DNA of 64,000 nucleotides from Trueperella bonasi (GTDB taxonomy: Bacteria > Actinomycetota > Actinomycetes > Actinomycetales > Actinomycetaceae), in the NCBI RefSeq assembly GCF_030811535.1, contig NZ_JAUSQX010000001.1, forward strand, positions 558,001-622,000, written 5' to 3'. Below the pieces are notes generated by a model. The model was not told where the DNA came from and did no database searches. It saw nothing but the letters and a program-made list of their open reading frames with translations. The first letter of the stretch is position 1, and each line of letters opens with the position of its first letter. A program made the translations under genes and the position numbers. Shown one piece after another: positions 1 through 8,709 of this stretch.

Positions 1-26
1 CTAAGACTTTGTCCAACTGGTTGAGC

Positions 27-1193
27 TCAGATATCTAGGCCGACAACTACCGGTTCGGGCACGAGCCGCACACCAAATTTTGCTTCGACGCCGTCGCGAA
101 TTTCACGTGCAAGCGCTGCAATATCTTCAGCTTTTGCTTGGCCGCGATTGGTGAGGGCCAGGCAGTGCTTGGTAGACAGCGCCGCCGGGCCGGGCATGTT
201 GTAACCGGCTGGGAATCCGGCATGGTCGATCAACCAAGCCGCAGAGGTTTTCACCTGCCCCTCAATTCGCGGGGCGGCTGCGCCAATCTGGTTGACGGCG
301 TCGTGCTTAGCCACGTCAAAACGCGGCGCGCCTTCAGGCAACCGTGCCGCTTCTTCTTCCGTGAGCACGGGATTCGTGAAAAACGAGCCGAGCGAATACG
401 TGTCACGATCCGAATCATCCAGGACCATTCCCTTCGACCTGCGCAGCTCAAGTACCGCGGCCCGCACTTCGGAGGAGGGAGCGCGCTCACCTAGCTCAAT
501 ATCCAGCTTCTTGGCAAGCTGGGCGTAGCCAACCGGGCGTGAAAGAGTTGCCCGGCGCATGTGCAAATCCACAGAAAGAACGATCCAGCGCGGGCTTGGC
601 CCGAACTCAGCCAGTGAGCGCTTAAGAATCGAATCTCGGTAACCAAACTTCATATCGGAAAGAAACAGGGTGCGAATCTGCTTGGTCTGACGATCATAGG
701 TGCGTACCGAAGCCAGTGTTTCCGCCAGTTCCTGACCGTAGGCGCCAATATTTTGCACGGGTGCGGCTCCCACCGAGCCCGGAATTCCTGATAGTGCCTC
801 GATTCCCATCCAACCGCGCTCGACAGCGAACACGACGGCGTCATCCCACGGCGTACCTGCAGTCAGGCGCATTTGCGCTCCCCCGCAACCATCATCCATC
901 AGCTCGGTGATTTCAGTGCGAGTATCTCTTACGACGACGCCGGGAAACGGCTCATCCGAAGCGAGGACATTGGACCCTCCGCCAATGACGAGAACGGGGA
1001 GCCCCTCGGAATCGGCCTGCGCTACGGCATCGATAATTTCTTCCTCGCTATCGGCGCTGACCACCTCGCGCGCCTGGCCGCCAACACCGATAGTCGTCAT
1101 CTGAGAAAGAGATTCTCTGCCACGCATTCGGTGGGACGGAACTGGCGGTAGCGTCGTCGTTGGCTCAGAAGGTTCTGGAATGGAGCACGTCAT
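27..1193 (-). CDS. murB: UDP-N-acetylenolpyruvoylglucosamine reductase (MurB)
   Basis: This enzyme reduces UDP-GlcNAc-enolpyruvate to UDP-MurNAc with NADPH and FAD, an early cytosolic step of peptidoglycan synthesis. The 388-residue product has the FAD signature GGGSNVL at 71-77, the Gly-rich segment GIPGSVGAAP at 136-145, Arg186 in YRDS, Ser270 in the SLGSFF loop and Glu380 in PEP near the C terminus. These match the Arg/Ser/Glu catalytic set of the family. The ATG at 1193 follows AAGGAAAAG. The first ~28 residues are a Pro/Ser/Thr-rich extension ahead of the usual start of the fold. It lies 30 bp downstream of the FemABX gene on the same strand, so two cell-wall genes probably share a transcript. 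The 26 bases beyond its stop hold nothing I can recognise. Confidence 0.96.
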   Translation of the reverse strand: MTCSIPEPSEPTTTLPPVPSHRMRGRESLSQMTTIGVGGQAREVVSADSEEEIIDAVAQADSEGLPVLVIGGGSNVLASDEPFPGVVVRDTRTEITELMDDGCGGAQMRLTAGTPWDDAVVFAVERGWMGIEALSGIPGSVGAAPVQNIGAYGQELAETLASVRTYDRQTKQIRTLFLSDMKFGYRDSILKRSLAEFGPSPRWIVLSVDLHMRRATLSRPVGYAQLAKKLDIELGERAPSSEVRAAVLELRRSKGMVLDDSDRDTYSLGSFFTNPVLTEEEAARLPEGAPRFDVAKHDAVNQIGAAAPRIEGQVKTSAAWLIDHAGFPAGYNMPGPAALSTKHCLALTNRGQAKAEDIAALAREIRDGVEAKFGVRLVPEPVVVGLDI

Positions 1194-1223
1194 GTCTTTT
1201 CCTTAACGTAAGTGGCGAAAATG

Positions 1224-2447
1224 TTAGGCGCCGTTGAGCCGGCGTGCCATCAGCCATTCAAAAGCGGCGTAAATCGGCCTGTTGATAACCAGGTCGAATT
1301 CGCCGATCTTTTCAAAGATTTCAGCGTTGAAACGCGATTTAAAGGAGAGCAACGAATCGTCCAGCGTGCCGTCCACCCCTCCCAGGGAAACGTAGTCAGC
1401 GCCGCCCGCAAAGGCGAGCTGGAGAGTTTCGACCCACAGGAGATCCTGGGCGGGGATTGTCCCATAATCACGGTTCGTACCGGCATACAGAAGTTCGAAA
1501 CCAGTTCCATATCCAACCGCGAGGCAGCCCGCCAAGGTGACGACATCGCCGTCGGCCCTATGCCGCTCCTCCATTTCGGCAAGGCTCTTCTTTCGGCTCG
1601 CAATCTGTTCCGATAGCTGGTGGCGCTTCTTTTTTGCGTTCTCCTCAACGGCTTCTAGCTGTTCGTTGAGCTCCGCAATTTCCGTGTTGAAAACCTCGAT
1701 TGCACGCGCAATATCGAGCTTACAGAGCATGAGATAGGCATCATCCCCGTAGGCGTTCAAGATCCGCTCGTAATAGCCGCGTGAACGCAGCGAAATACCT
1801 TTTTCTTCTTCGGTTGCTTCAATGACCTTCAAGAATTCATCGAGATAATGCATTCCTCCTCGCGCTACTTCAGCTTGGCGCCTCAAGGCTTGGCGGTAGT
1901 AGTTGCGAGTGCGCTTAGGCATCGCGGACAGCATATCTGTTGCGTCGCCTGGCCGAAGAGTCGCCGTCTGGAAACGCGGTTGCAAGGATTCGTGCAGCCC
2001 GGTAACGAAACCTCGATGTTTGAAGCCCGCCCCCTCGATCGTCTGGCGAACCACGGCTGCTTCTGGTGTACGTTCTTCAGGAAAAGCCTCCTTTGGACCC
2101 CGGTTGACAACCACTGGCGGATCGATACGGACCGCGATTGCGCGGGATTTCTTCGCGTAGTTGCCAAGCGCCTGTAAAAACCCCTGTATGACAGGCTCGT
2201 TGGAATAGTCGCCGATCGGCCCGTGCGGCACGTACCAAAACGAATAGCCGAGTGGAAGCGAGCGTTTGAGCACGAGCGCTGCGATCAGAATATCCCCACG
2301 TTCATCAACGAGTGCGGTGAGAGTGGAGTCCCATTCTGCTTTCACTTCCGCCCAGGCCGGCGACTGGAGGACGTTGCACTGTGGATGGCTCCGAACGAAA
2401 TCCTCGTATTTTCTTCGGTCAACATCCGTCTCAAAAGTAAGCTTCAT
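1224..2447 (-). CDS. FemABX-family peptidoglycan bridge aminoacyltransferase
   Basis: The 407-residue product resembles the FemA/FemB/FemX family, cytosolic enzymes that add amino acids from aminoacyl-tRNA to the peptide of lipid-linked peptidoglycan precursors. The N-terminal half carries the typical WAEVK and WYVPHGP segments. A strongly charged helical arm (about residues 250-298, rich in E, K, Q and R) interrupts the second acyltransferase domain, as the coiled-coil arm does in FemA. The C-terminal half has the family's LLWVETLQLA and GGVDG segments. It precedes murB by 30 bp on the same strand. The amino acid and the bridge position cannot be read from the sequence. Confidence 0.88.
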   Translation of the reverse strand: MKLTFETDVDRRKYEDFVRSHPQCNVLQSPAWAEVKAEWDSTLTALVDERGDILIAALVLKRSLPLGYSFWYVPHGPIGDYSNEPVIQGFLQALGNYAKKSRAIAVRIDPPVVVNRGPKEAFPEERTPEAAVVRQTIEGAGFKHRGFVTGLHESLQPRFQTATLRPGDATDMLSAMPKRTRNYYRQALRRQAEVARGGMHYLDEFLKVIEATEEEKGISLRSRGYYERILNAYGDDAYLMLCKLDIARAIEVFNTEIAELNEQLEAVEENAKKKRHQLSEQIASRKKSLAEMEERHRADGDVVTLAGCLAVGYGTGFELLYAGTNRDYGTIPAQDLLWVETLQLAFAGGADYVSLGGVDGTLDDSLLSFKSRFNAEIFEKIGEFDLVINRPIYAAFEWLMARRLNGA

Positions 2448-2495
2448 GTTTCCTTCCGGTTTTACCTTTGATTATCTCACGGGAAGTACTTGCAT

Positions 2496-2531
2496 AGGAA
2501 AGAAAAATTGAGGCCCCTTGGGCCTCAATTT
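2496..2531 (-). terminator. Rho-independent terminator after rpmG
   Basis: A perfect inverted repeat of AAATTGAGGCC (arms at 2505-2515 and 2521-2531, short loop) is followed on the minus strand by a T-rich run. It lies about 100 bp beyond the rpmG stop, so it probably ends the tRNA/rpmG transcription unit before the FemABX gene. The strand with the T-run favours minus-strand termination. Confidence 0.8.
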
Positions 2532-2628
2532 CTACGTGTTTAAGTTGTTTTCGCAACGCCTTGACTCACATAACGCGAGATCACATGACGCTAGGGCTTG
2601 GCCGTAATGGCGGCTGACACCATGCGAA

Positions 2629-2799
2629 CTAGCGGGTTTCGCGATGCATGGTTGAGGAGTTGCAACGCGGGCAATACTTGTTGATTTCGAGACGATCCGG
2701 CGTATTGCGACGGTTCTTCTTCGTAATGTAGTTGCGCTCCTTGCAAACCTCGCATGCGAGGGTGATCTTGGGGCGAACGTCTGCAGACTTAGTAGCCAC
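2629..2799 (-). CDS. rpmG: 50S ribosomal protein L33
   Basis: A 56-residue ribosomal protein beginning [14 protein letters not shown] and ending STMHRETR, the usual length and sequence type for bL33. It carries two CxxC pairs (CEVC and CPRC), so it is the zinc-ribbon (C+) form; the C+ form is commonly linked to zinc-replete growth. The start is GTG at 2799, preceded by GAGGAAAAAC on the minus strand. It is immediately downstream of three tRNA genes in the same direction, a common actinobacterial arrangement, and probably shares their transcript. Confidence 0.95.
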   Translation of the reverse strand: MATKSADVRPKITLACEVCKERNYITKKNRRNTPDRLEINKYCPRCNSSTMHRETR

Positions 2800-2868
2800 T
2801 GTTTTTCCTCACGTTCGGCTCAGAAGCTAATGCTTCGTTTTATTGTAGAGCGGGCGCCCTACTGGTCG

Positions 2869-2942
2869 TAGCGAGAGCGGGGTTTGAACCCGCGACCTCA
2901 CGATTATGAGTCGTGCGCTCTGACCAACTGAGCTACCTCGCC
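2869..2942 (-). tRNA. tRNA-Met (CAT), elongator type
   Basis: The minus strand folds into a standard cloverleaf: acceptor GGCGAGG/TCTCGCT with terminal G-U pairs, D arm GCTC...GAGC, anticodon stem CACGA/TCGTG around loop CTCATAA, and T arm GCGGG-TTCGAAC-CCCGC. The anticodon is CAT. Position 1 pairs with 72 and the anticodon stem lacks the three G-C pairs of initiator tRNA, so it is the elongator. CCA is not encoded. Confidence 0.93.
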
Positions 2943-2983
2943 TCAAACACTCCGCGGGAAACCGAAATTCCCCAAGAAATGAA

Positions 2984-3059
2984 TGGAGCCCCGAGAGGGA
3001 ATCGAACCCTCGACCTTCTCCTTACCATGGAGACACTCTGCCGACTGAGCTATCGGGGC
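2984..3059 (-). tRNA. tRNA-Thr (GGT)
   Basis: A minus-strand cloverleaf with acceptor GCCCCGA/TCGGGGC, anticodon loop ATGGTAA (anticodon GGT), T arm GAGGG-TTCGATT-CCCTC and discriminator T. The terminal CCA is encoded, unlike in the two neighbouring tRNA genes. It is the middle gene of a three-tRNA cluster. Confidence 0.95.
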
Positions 3060-3144
3060 GGCGCTGGCAAGCTTACCAACAAAGATAGGCTAACCAACAT
3101 CGCGTGCGGTGAAGATCACCGCGTGCGCGCTACATACGTAGCGG

Positions 3145-3225
3145 TGGCGGATGAGGGATTCGAACCCCCGTAGCTTTCGCGTCTGATTTACAGTCAGATA
3201 CCATTGGCCGCTCGGTCAATCCGCC
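3145..3225 (-). tRNA. tRNA-Tyr (GTA)
   Basis: A minus-strand class II tRNA with a long variable arm. The acceptor GGCGGAT/ATCCGCC is perfectly paired, the anticodon loop is CTGTAAA (anticodon GTA) and the T loop is TTCGAAT. It is the first gene after the promoter at 3249-3284. CCA is not encoded. Confidence 0.95.
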
Positions 3226-3248
3226 CTGCAGTGGAAACCACGTGCGAC

Positions 3249-3284
3249 TACCGAGATTAGCAAACTTCACCGTAGCACTGTCAA
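3249..3284 (-). promoter_or_regulatory. Promoter of the tRNA-Tyr/Thr/Met-rpmG unit
   Basis: On the minus strand TTGACA (3279-3284) is followed after exactly 17 bp by GCTAAT (3256-3261). This predicts a start about 25 nt upstream of tRNA-Tyr. The consensus -35 and optimal spacing fit a strong housekeeping promoter. Confidence 0.7.
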
Positions 3285-3385
3285 ACTAAAAGGGCTTCTG
3301 GCACTGCCGTAATGGTCACACTTGGCGCGCTGGGCTAGTCTAGTGTGGATCAGCGCGCCCAACACGATCACTAAAAGGAGAAGAA

Positions 3386-3880
3386 GTGGCAGTTTCATCA
3401 TTCGACATCGTGAGCCGATACGACATCCAAGAAGTAGATAACGCGGTCAACCAGACCGCAAAAGAAATCGGCCAGCGCTACGACTTTCGCAATGTGGGGG
3501 CCTCCATCGAGCTCAACGGCGAAGCCATCACGATGAGCGCGAACTCCGCCGAGCGGGTACTTGCCATCTGGGACGTCCTGCAAACGAAACTCATCCGCCG
3601 CGGCCTATCACTCAAGCAGGTCGATGTGGGCGACGCCGAACCCAAGGCTTCCGGCAAGGAATACAAGCTCGTTGGCGCGCTTAAAGAAGGCATCAGTCAA
3701 GACAACGCAAAGAAGATCACCAAGCTGATCCGCGACGAGGGCCCCAAGTCCGTCAAAGCCCAGATTCAAGGCGACGAGGTTCGCGTTCAGTCAAAGTCTC
3801 GCGACGACCTACAGGCCACAATCGCGCTTCTCAAAGACGCCAAACTGGATGTGGCACTTCAATTCGTCAATTATCGGTGA
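3386..3880 (+). CDS. yajQ: YajQ family nucleotide-binding protein
   Basis: The 164-residue protein matches YajQ in length (about 163) and throughout its sequence: [10 protein letters not shown] at the N terminus, [10 protein letters not shown] in the middle, and LQFVNYR at the C terminus. Family members bind nucleotides or nucleic acids, and some bind cyclic di-GMP; their cellular role is not settled. The start is GTG at 3386 with a strong AAAAGGAG site at 3373-3380. It ends 3 bp from the converging fprA stop. Confidence 0.93.
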   Translation: MAVSSFDIVSRYDIQEVDNAVNQTAKEIGQRYDFRNVGASIELNGEAITMSANSAERVLAIWDVLQTKLIRRGLSLKQVDVGDAEPKASGKEYKLVGALKEGISQDNAKKITKLIRDEGPKSVKAQIQGDEVRVQSKSRDDLQATIALLKDAKLDVALQFVNYR

Positions 3881-3883
3881 GCT

Positions 3884-5287
3884 CTAGTAGAGCTTGCCGT
3901 CGTGTTCTTCGCCGCGGGAGATCGCCGTCATGGTTTCGCGTTCGACAACCTTGATGCGGGCCCGCCCTTCCGCGGCTCCGAGTGCCATTTCAAACTCTTC
4001 CAAAAGCTGCCATCCGCGCCAAGTCGTGTAGCGAACCCCGCGTTCGTCGAGCACCGCCTTGGTTTCCTCCCAGCCGACGGCGTCGGTCGTGGCATGCAAG
4101 AGCCCGGCTTCGTAATCTTCAACCAGATGGCCAACCGTTTCCTGGGCGTCGGACTTGGTCGAACCGATAAGGCCAACCGGGCCGCGCTTAATCCAGCCGG
4201 TTGCATACATGCCTGGCACTACTTCCCCGCCAAGCTCGGCAGTCACACGGCCTTCAACATTGGGCACAATCCCATTCACGTCATCGAATGGCGCGCCAGG
4301 GATGGGCGAGGAGAAGTAGCCAACTGCACGGTAAACGGCCTGAACTGGATAGTCAACGAATTCGCCCGTCCCTTTCACTGAGCCGTCACCTTGTAGCGCG
4401 GTACGTTCCATCCGAATCGCCTCAACCTTGCCATCGCCCAAGATCTCCACGGGCGCTTGCAACATGTGGATGTGGATGCGGCGCGAGGCAGTCAGGTCCT
4501 CTTCCTCCTGAAACACCCATTCCGTTAGCTGTTCGACAACCTGACGGGTCATCTTTGAAGCTTCCATGTCCTGCTCAGAGCCTTCGTCGTAGTCGAAGTC
4601 TTCGGGATAGACGATAATATCGACGTCGTTCAGCTGCCCGAGCTCGCGAAGCTCCATCGGAGTGAACTTGACCTGAGCCGGCCCGCGACGCCCAAACACG
4701 TGCACATCCGTGATTGGTGAAGAGCGGAATCCCTCCTCCACATTCTTCGGAATTTCGGTGCTCATCAGATCTTCGGGATGCTTGGCAAGCATGCGCGCCA
4801 CGTCAAGCGCTACATTACCCACGCCCAGCACGGCCACCTGCTCGGCTTCCAAAGGCCACGTGCGCGGATAGTCAGGATGGCCGTCGTACCAGTACACAAA
4901 GTCTGCAGCGCCGTAGACTTCGGGCAGATCAGCACCCGGGATGTCGAACGGCGCATCCTTATCGGCGCCGGTGGCCAAGATAATTGCGTCGTAATGCTCG
5001 TGGAGTTCGTCAAACGTGAGATCCTTACCGATCTCAACGTTTCCAACCAGCCGAATATCTCCGCGTTGCAACACGTTATAAAGCGCATTAATAATCGCTT
5101 TGATGCGCGGATGATCCGGCGCGACGCCGTACCGCACTAGCCCGTAGGGGGCGGGCAACTTTTCATAAAGGTCGATCTGAACGTCGATTCCCGATTTTGA
5201 GAGAATGTCCGACGCGTAGATACCGGCCGGGCCGGCCCCAATAACTGCAACATGGAGTGGTCGATCTGCCACGTGTACCTCTTCCAA
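3884..5287 (-). CDS. fprA: Ferredoxin/adrenodoxin-type NADP+ reductase (FprA-like)
   Basis: The 467-residue flavoprotein resembles actinobacterial FprA and mitochondrial adrenodoxin reductase, which pass electrons from NADPH through FAD to ferredoxins. Visible features are the FAD dinucleotide motif GAGPAGIYAS near residue 18, APYGLVRYGVAPDHP, the NADP-binding motif GVGNVALDVARML near 155, and the C-terminal GWIKRGPVGLIGSTK segment for FAD and NADP. Length and motif order are normal and nothing is missing. It converges on yajQ with a 3-bp gap. The partner ferredoxin is not in the window. Confidence 0.9.
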   Translation of the reverse strand: MEEVHVADRPLHVAVIGAGPAGIYASDILSKSGIDVQIDLYEKLPAPYGLVRYGVAPDHPRIKAIINALYNVLQRGDIRLVGNVEIGKDLTFDELHEHYDAIILATGADKDAPFDIPGADLPEVYGAADFVYWYDGHPDYPRTWPLEAEQVAVLGVGNVALDVARMLAKHPEDLMSTEIPKNVEEGFRSSPITDVHVFGRRGPAQVKFTPMELRELGQLNDVDIIVYPEDFDYDEGSEQDMEASKMTRQVVEQLTEWVFQEEEDLTASRRIHIHMLQAPVEILGDGKVEAIRMERTALQGDGSVKGTGEFVDYPVQAVYRAVGYFSSPIPGAPFDDVNGIVPNVEGRVTAELGGEVVPGMYATGWIKRGPVGLIGSTKSDAQETVGHLVEDYEAGLLHATTDAVGWEETKAVLDERGVRYTTWRGWQLLEEFEMALGAAEGRARIKVVERETMTAISRGEEHDGKLY

Positions 5288-5360
5288 TTTTAGGCGCCGG
5301 CGCTACCGGCATAGATGCACCTCATCTTAGTTGTCACCGGACTAAGTTCCTATAGCAAGC

Positions 5361-5394
5361 TGGTGGCGGGTGACCAATTCGTCACCCGCCACCC
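5361..5394. terminator. GC-rich hairpin between hpf and fprA
   Basis: A perfect 13-bp inverted repeat GGTGGCGGGTGAC (5362-5374 and 5381-5393) with a 6-nt loop lies just past the hpf stop. It has no T-run, so it may be a U-independent or Rho-assisted terminator or an mRNA-stabilising hairpin rather than a classical terminator. Confidence 0.55.
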
Positions 5395-5420
5395 CACATC
5401 ACCATTGATGGGCTAGAGCA

Positions 5421-6080
5421 TCAGGATTCTTCTCCGGGTCCGTAATCGGAGGTCGTTGCATCGAGTCGGATCACCCCGTACGTCCATCCGCGGCGCCGGT
5501 AGGCGGCACAGGGTTGCTTCGTCTCTTCGTCGATGAACAGATAGAAGGGATGGCCCACGAGTTCCATTTCGTCGATGGCCTGTTCGATCGACATTGGTTT
5601 GGCCTCATAGAGTTTCTGCCGGACAATCGCGGGCGAGTCACCGAGCGGGGTCTCCACTGTTTCACCGGGCTCACGCGGAATGCGCTGCTCTTCTTCTTCA
5701 ACTTCCGGTTCGGGCTTCGATAGGAGCTCTTCTATAGGCAGATCTTCCACGGGATGTTCCCTCTTATCGCCCTTCCTGCGGTTCTTCAGCTTTTCGTGCT
5801 TGCGGCGAAGGCGCTCGAAAAGCTTTTGCGCGGCCAAGTCGAGCGCACCGTAACGATCGGAGGCTGAGGCCTCTGCTCGCACAACTGGCCCCTTATCCCG
5901 CACCGTGATTTCGATCCTTTCGGAGGTGTCATTTTGCGAAGGGTTAGGCTCGTGCGTGATTTCAACTTCGACGCGCTGAGTGTGCGGAGCAAATTGCTCA
6001 ATTTTTTGCAGTTTGTCTGAAAGGTGCGTGCGGAAGGAGTCCTTGACTTCGGTGTTTCTGCCGGTAACTACAATTTCCAT
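5421..6080 (-). CDS. hpf: Ribosome hibernation-promoting factor, long form
   Basis: The 219-residue protein has an N-terminal HPF/YfiA domain (about 1-105, starting MEIVVTGRN) that binds the decoding region of the 30S subunit. A charged linker (about 105-155, rich in E and K) leads to the C-terminal dimerisation domain (about 158-215, with HPFYLFIDEET). The long form lets one protein dimerise 70S ribosomes into 100S particles in stationary phase. The ATG at 6080 follows a near-perfect AAAGGAGGTC ribosome-binding site. It stands alone with about 135 bp of upstream DNA. Confidence 0.95.
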   Translation of the reverse strand: MEIVVTGRNTEVKDSFRTHLSDKLQKIEQFAPHTQRVEVEITHEPNPSQNDTSERIEITVRDKGPVVRAEASASDRYGALDLAAQKLFERLRRKHEKLKNRRKGDKREHPVEDLPIEELLSKPEPEVEEEEQRIPREPGETVETPLGDSPAIVRQKLYEAKPMSIEQAIDEMELVGHPFYLFIDEETKQPCAAYRRRGWTYGVIRLDATTSDYGPGEES

Positions 6081-6197
6081 TTTGACCTCCTTTGGTCAAG
6101 AGAAGTGATCCGATACTGCGCGCTCGCCCCTGCGAGCATTTCATCACCTCCACCTGCGGTTTTGACCTGTGAGTTACCAAAAGTTTGGATGTCATTA

Positions 6198-6203
6198 TTA
6201 TAT
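6198..6203 (-). promoter_or_regulatory. Possible -10 element for hpf
   Basis: A consensus TATAAT on the minus strand lies about 118 bp upstream of the hpf start in a very A/T-rich patch that abuts the comF stop. No convincing -35 is visible at 16-18 bp, so an alternative sigma factor or an activator could be involved. That last point is inference. Confidence 0.35.
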
Positions 6204-6215
6204 TGGCAATAAAAA

Positions 6216-6929
6216 TTATTTGTGCTGTAACTCACGCATTTGCCGAGGATCGTGGGTCGCGGCAATCACCATCGCAGCGATAACGCGCCCGCCAGCCGAT
6301 TTCACCGCACGCGAAGCCCCGGCCAAGGTAGCCCCGGTGGTCACCACGTCGTCCACGAGCACCACGTCGTAGCCCGTCAGATTAATTCCGGCTACGACGT
6401 CGATTGCCCGTGATTTGCGCTCGCGCGCGTCCATCCGCGTACCCCCGCGCACGCGTTTACGCACGAGCACATTTTCGTATCTGCCGTCAATCAAATCCGC
6501 TACCGCTTTGCCCATCACCCCGGTCACAAAGCACCCGGATCGTATGCGGGCGGATGAGGAGGGTGCTGGTACGACGACGGTCGGCGCGGCTCTGGCTAGA
6601 AACTCGGGGTTCTGCCGCGTGGCAATGAGGTCTTCAAAAGCCCAGTCGAGGCGGCGGTCAGTCACATTTTTCCATCGCACGATGGCGCGAGCCACGGGGC
6701 CGGCGTAATCCGCGAGCGCCAGCACGGCAAATGGAGAAGTGTCTGCCTTGCCATCGAAACTGACGTGACTGAGATATGGCAGGTGTTCTTCCACCCGAAA
6801 CCAGGAGGTCGAGAATTCACCAAGGCAGTGGGCGCATAAGTCTTCGTCCCATTCCCCACACCCCGCACACCAGCGCGGAAAAATGATGTCGAGGATGTCA
6901 TTCCATAGTTGCTTGGCTGGCACGCTCAC
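6216..6929 (-). CDS. ComF family phosphoribosyltransferase-like protein
   Basis: The 237-residue protein has an N-terminal zinc-finger-like Cys set (C21, C24, C32, C35) followed by a type I phosphoribosyltransferase fold with the PRPP loop VLVDDVVTTGAT near residues 190-201. ComF proteins are linked to DNA uptake in naturally competent bacteria; in actinobacteria a member commonly sits between mtrAB-lpqB and hpf, as here. No competence genes accompany it, so its role in this organism is open. Confidence 0.88.
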   Translation of the reverse strand: MSVPAKQLWNDILDIIFPRWCAGCGEWDEDLCAHCLGEFSTSWFRVEEHLPYLSHVSFDGKADTSPFAVLALADYAGPVARAIVRWKNVTDRRLDWAFEDLIATRQNPEFLARAAPTVVVPAPSSSARIRSGCFVTGVMGKAVADLIDGRYENVLVRKRVRGGTRMDARERKSRAIDVVAGINLTGYDVVLVDDVVTTGATLAGASRAVKSAGGRVIAAMVIAATHDPRQMRELQHK

Positions 6930-7029
6930 AGTGTCGCACGGCTCCAGCGCATGAGACCACGTTCGGCACTACGCTGTGGATAGCCAGCGTTATTTGAGGG
7001 CTGTGAATATTCTTTGGCGCTCAGATGGG

Positions 7030-8709
7030 CTAACCAGGATACGCGGGCGAGGTCAGCGAGTCGGAAACAAGCCGCCAGCCTGCCCCGTCATAAGAAAAGA
7101 GGGTGTGCTGACTATTTTCGATGACGATCGAGTCAATTCCGCGCCCGGAGCTCAACGAAACCAGTCCGTCCACCGCGGCAAGGGAAACAGAGGAGGTACC
7201 AAGACCGACGATGTGGATCGAGCTGGTACTGGATCCCGGGTTGCGAGCAATCGCGGCCAGTCGAACTTCCGACACCCACGACACGTCGGTAACCTCAACC
7301 AACGACTGCCCGAATCTCACCGGATCCCCGATTTCGATGGGCGTGCCCGTTGCGTCGCGCGCGATGGAAACCGCGTTCATTTGCACGTCACCGGACTGCT
7401 CAGTCAAAATCACCATGCGAGCGCCCTCGCGCGAAACGGCAATATCTCGGACCGTCAATCCTCCCAACCACGGCAGCTGGAAAGTAGCGCGTTCACCGGT
7501 TTCAAGGTGGACGGCGAGAACCTCACCTTGCGATACCCTCTCTCCTGACCATACCCAGTCGTGGGCATCAATCGACGGTTCGACCAGCTGGCTACCTTTT
7601 AATAGTTCAGCCGTCGGGTTCCCCACGTAGCTCACCGCATAGATGCTCGCCCCGTCATTACCGAGCGCAGCGGCCACAGTCAAGGGATCGCTGTAGGCGG
7701 GCGCAATCGATGTCAGGCCAAGCCCGTCAACCAGCTCCGGATCAATCTGAGTCACCTCGCCGCCACTTACTTGTGCGGGCACACCATCACGCAAAGCAGC
7801 CAAAGTGTACGTTGCGTAAGGGTAGGCACTTAAGTCCACCTTGGAAGGAATGCTCATCTCCGCACCTTCGGAGGTGAGCACGACGCTTTGGACTCCCGGC
7901 ACATTCATCAGCGTCTTCGAAACCTGTGCCTCGAATGCAATCAGATCCGTGCTCCGCATCGATGCAACGTCGGAGGAAAAGTCCACGCGCGCCACACCGT
8001 CGTTAACGCTCACGCCTCGGCTGGTCAGTGTGGTCTCTGGCGGAATCGCCGAGTGCGCACCGATCGCTAGCCATGTTGAGGGGCCTTCCAGTAGGCCATT
8101 GATGGCATAGGTTGCTTGCCCGGAGTTCAGGTACCACCGCACTTCGGGCACGAGGGCGGCCCTGTCTGCCGTGAGGAAATAGAGAAGGGTTTCGCTGTAA
8201 AGCGATGAAAAGATTGAGTTCGGGATGACGAGGCCATCATCCAGTGTGGCAATACGCCATTCCCCATCTTCATTTTTCACGAGGGAGAATTCAACGTTGA
8301 TGATCGCTTCCGGGGTTGCCACGGAATAGCGGCCCCCACCATCGAGCGTTCCAGCCGCGCGAGCGCTAACACGAATAGCTCCGTTGCGCGTTTGCGAAAT
8401 TGATGGAGTCTGGGTGTCCTCGTAAACGCGCAGCTCCGCTGACGGGTTCCACCTCGCTGCCGCCTCCTTAGTCAGAAATTGCCGAGCGACGCTAAAGTCA
8501 CCGGATAGTCCCGCACCCGATGCGCGCAAGAAATCCGTGACGAGGTTCTCGGGCGAGGAACCCGGGGTGGGGCCCTGCGGGTCGAGAACGACCCCGCCAT
8601 CAAGGCTTGCAGGCCGGGCTATCAACTCCGGCTCACCAGAAGTTGGCAGGCTCGCACATCCAGCAAGCGCGGTGGTGAGCACCATAAAAATCAAGACGAG
8701 ACGTTTCAT
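7030..8709 (-). CDS. lpqB: Lipoprotein LpqB
   Basis: The 559-residue protein begins with a lipoprotein signal peptide ending in the lipobox LAGC (Cys18). It is followed by a GerMN-type domain (roughly 190-300) and a beta-propeller-like C-terminal half. In mycobacteria and relatives LpqB is an extracytoplasmic lipoprotein that interacts with the MtrB sensor and affects MtrA phosphorylation. The start overlaps the mtrB stop by 4 nt, so translation is probably coupled. Length is normal for the family. Confidence 0.94.
   Translation of the reverse strand: MKRLVLIFMVLTTALAGCASLPTSGEPELIARPASLDGGVVLDPQGPTPGSSPENLVTDFLRASGAGLSGDFSVARQFLTKEAAARWNPSAELRVYEDTQTPSISQTRNGAIRVSARAAGTLDGGGRYSVATPEAIINVEFSLVKNEDGEWRIATLDDGLVIPNSIFSSLYSETLLYFLTADRAALVPEVRWYLNSGQATYAINGLLEGPSTWLAIGAHSAIPPETTLTSRGVSVNDGVARVDFSSDVASMRSTDLIAFEAQVSKTLMNVPGVQSVVLTSEGAEMSIPSKVDLSAYPYATYTLAALRDGVPAQVSGGEVTQIDPELVDGLGLTSIAPAYSDPLTVAAALGNDGASIYAVSYVGNPTAELLKGSQLVEPSIDAHDWVWSGERVSQGEVLAVHLETGERATFQLPWLGGLTVRDIAVSREGARMVILTEQSGDVQMNAVSIARDATGTPIEIGDPVRFGQSLVEVTDVSWVSEVRLAAIARNPGSSTSSIHIVGLGTSSVSLAAVDGLVSLSSGRGIDSIVIENSQHTLFSYDGAGWRLVSDSLTSPAYPG

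Noticed and set aside
2869-2942. Initiator tRNA-Met
   Set aside because: The first acceptor pair is formed and the anticodon stem lacks the GGG/CCC of initiators.
6081-6197. Riboswitch or structured leader upstream of hpf
   Set aside because: Apart from the ribosome-binding site and a possible -10 the region shows no conserved riboswitch elements I can recognise.
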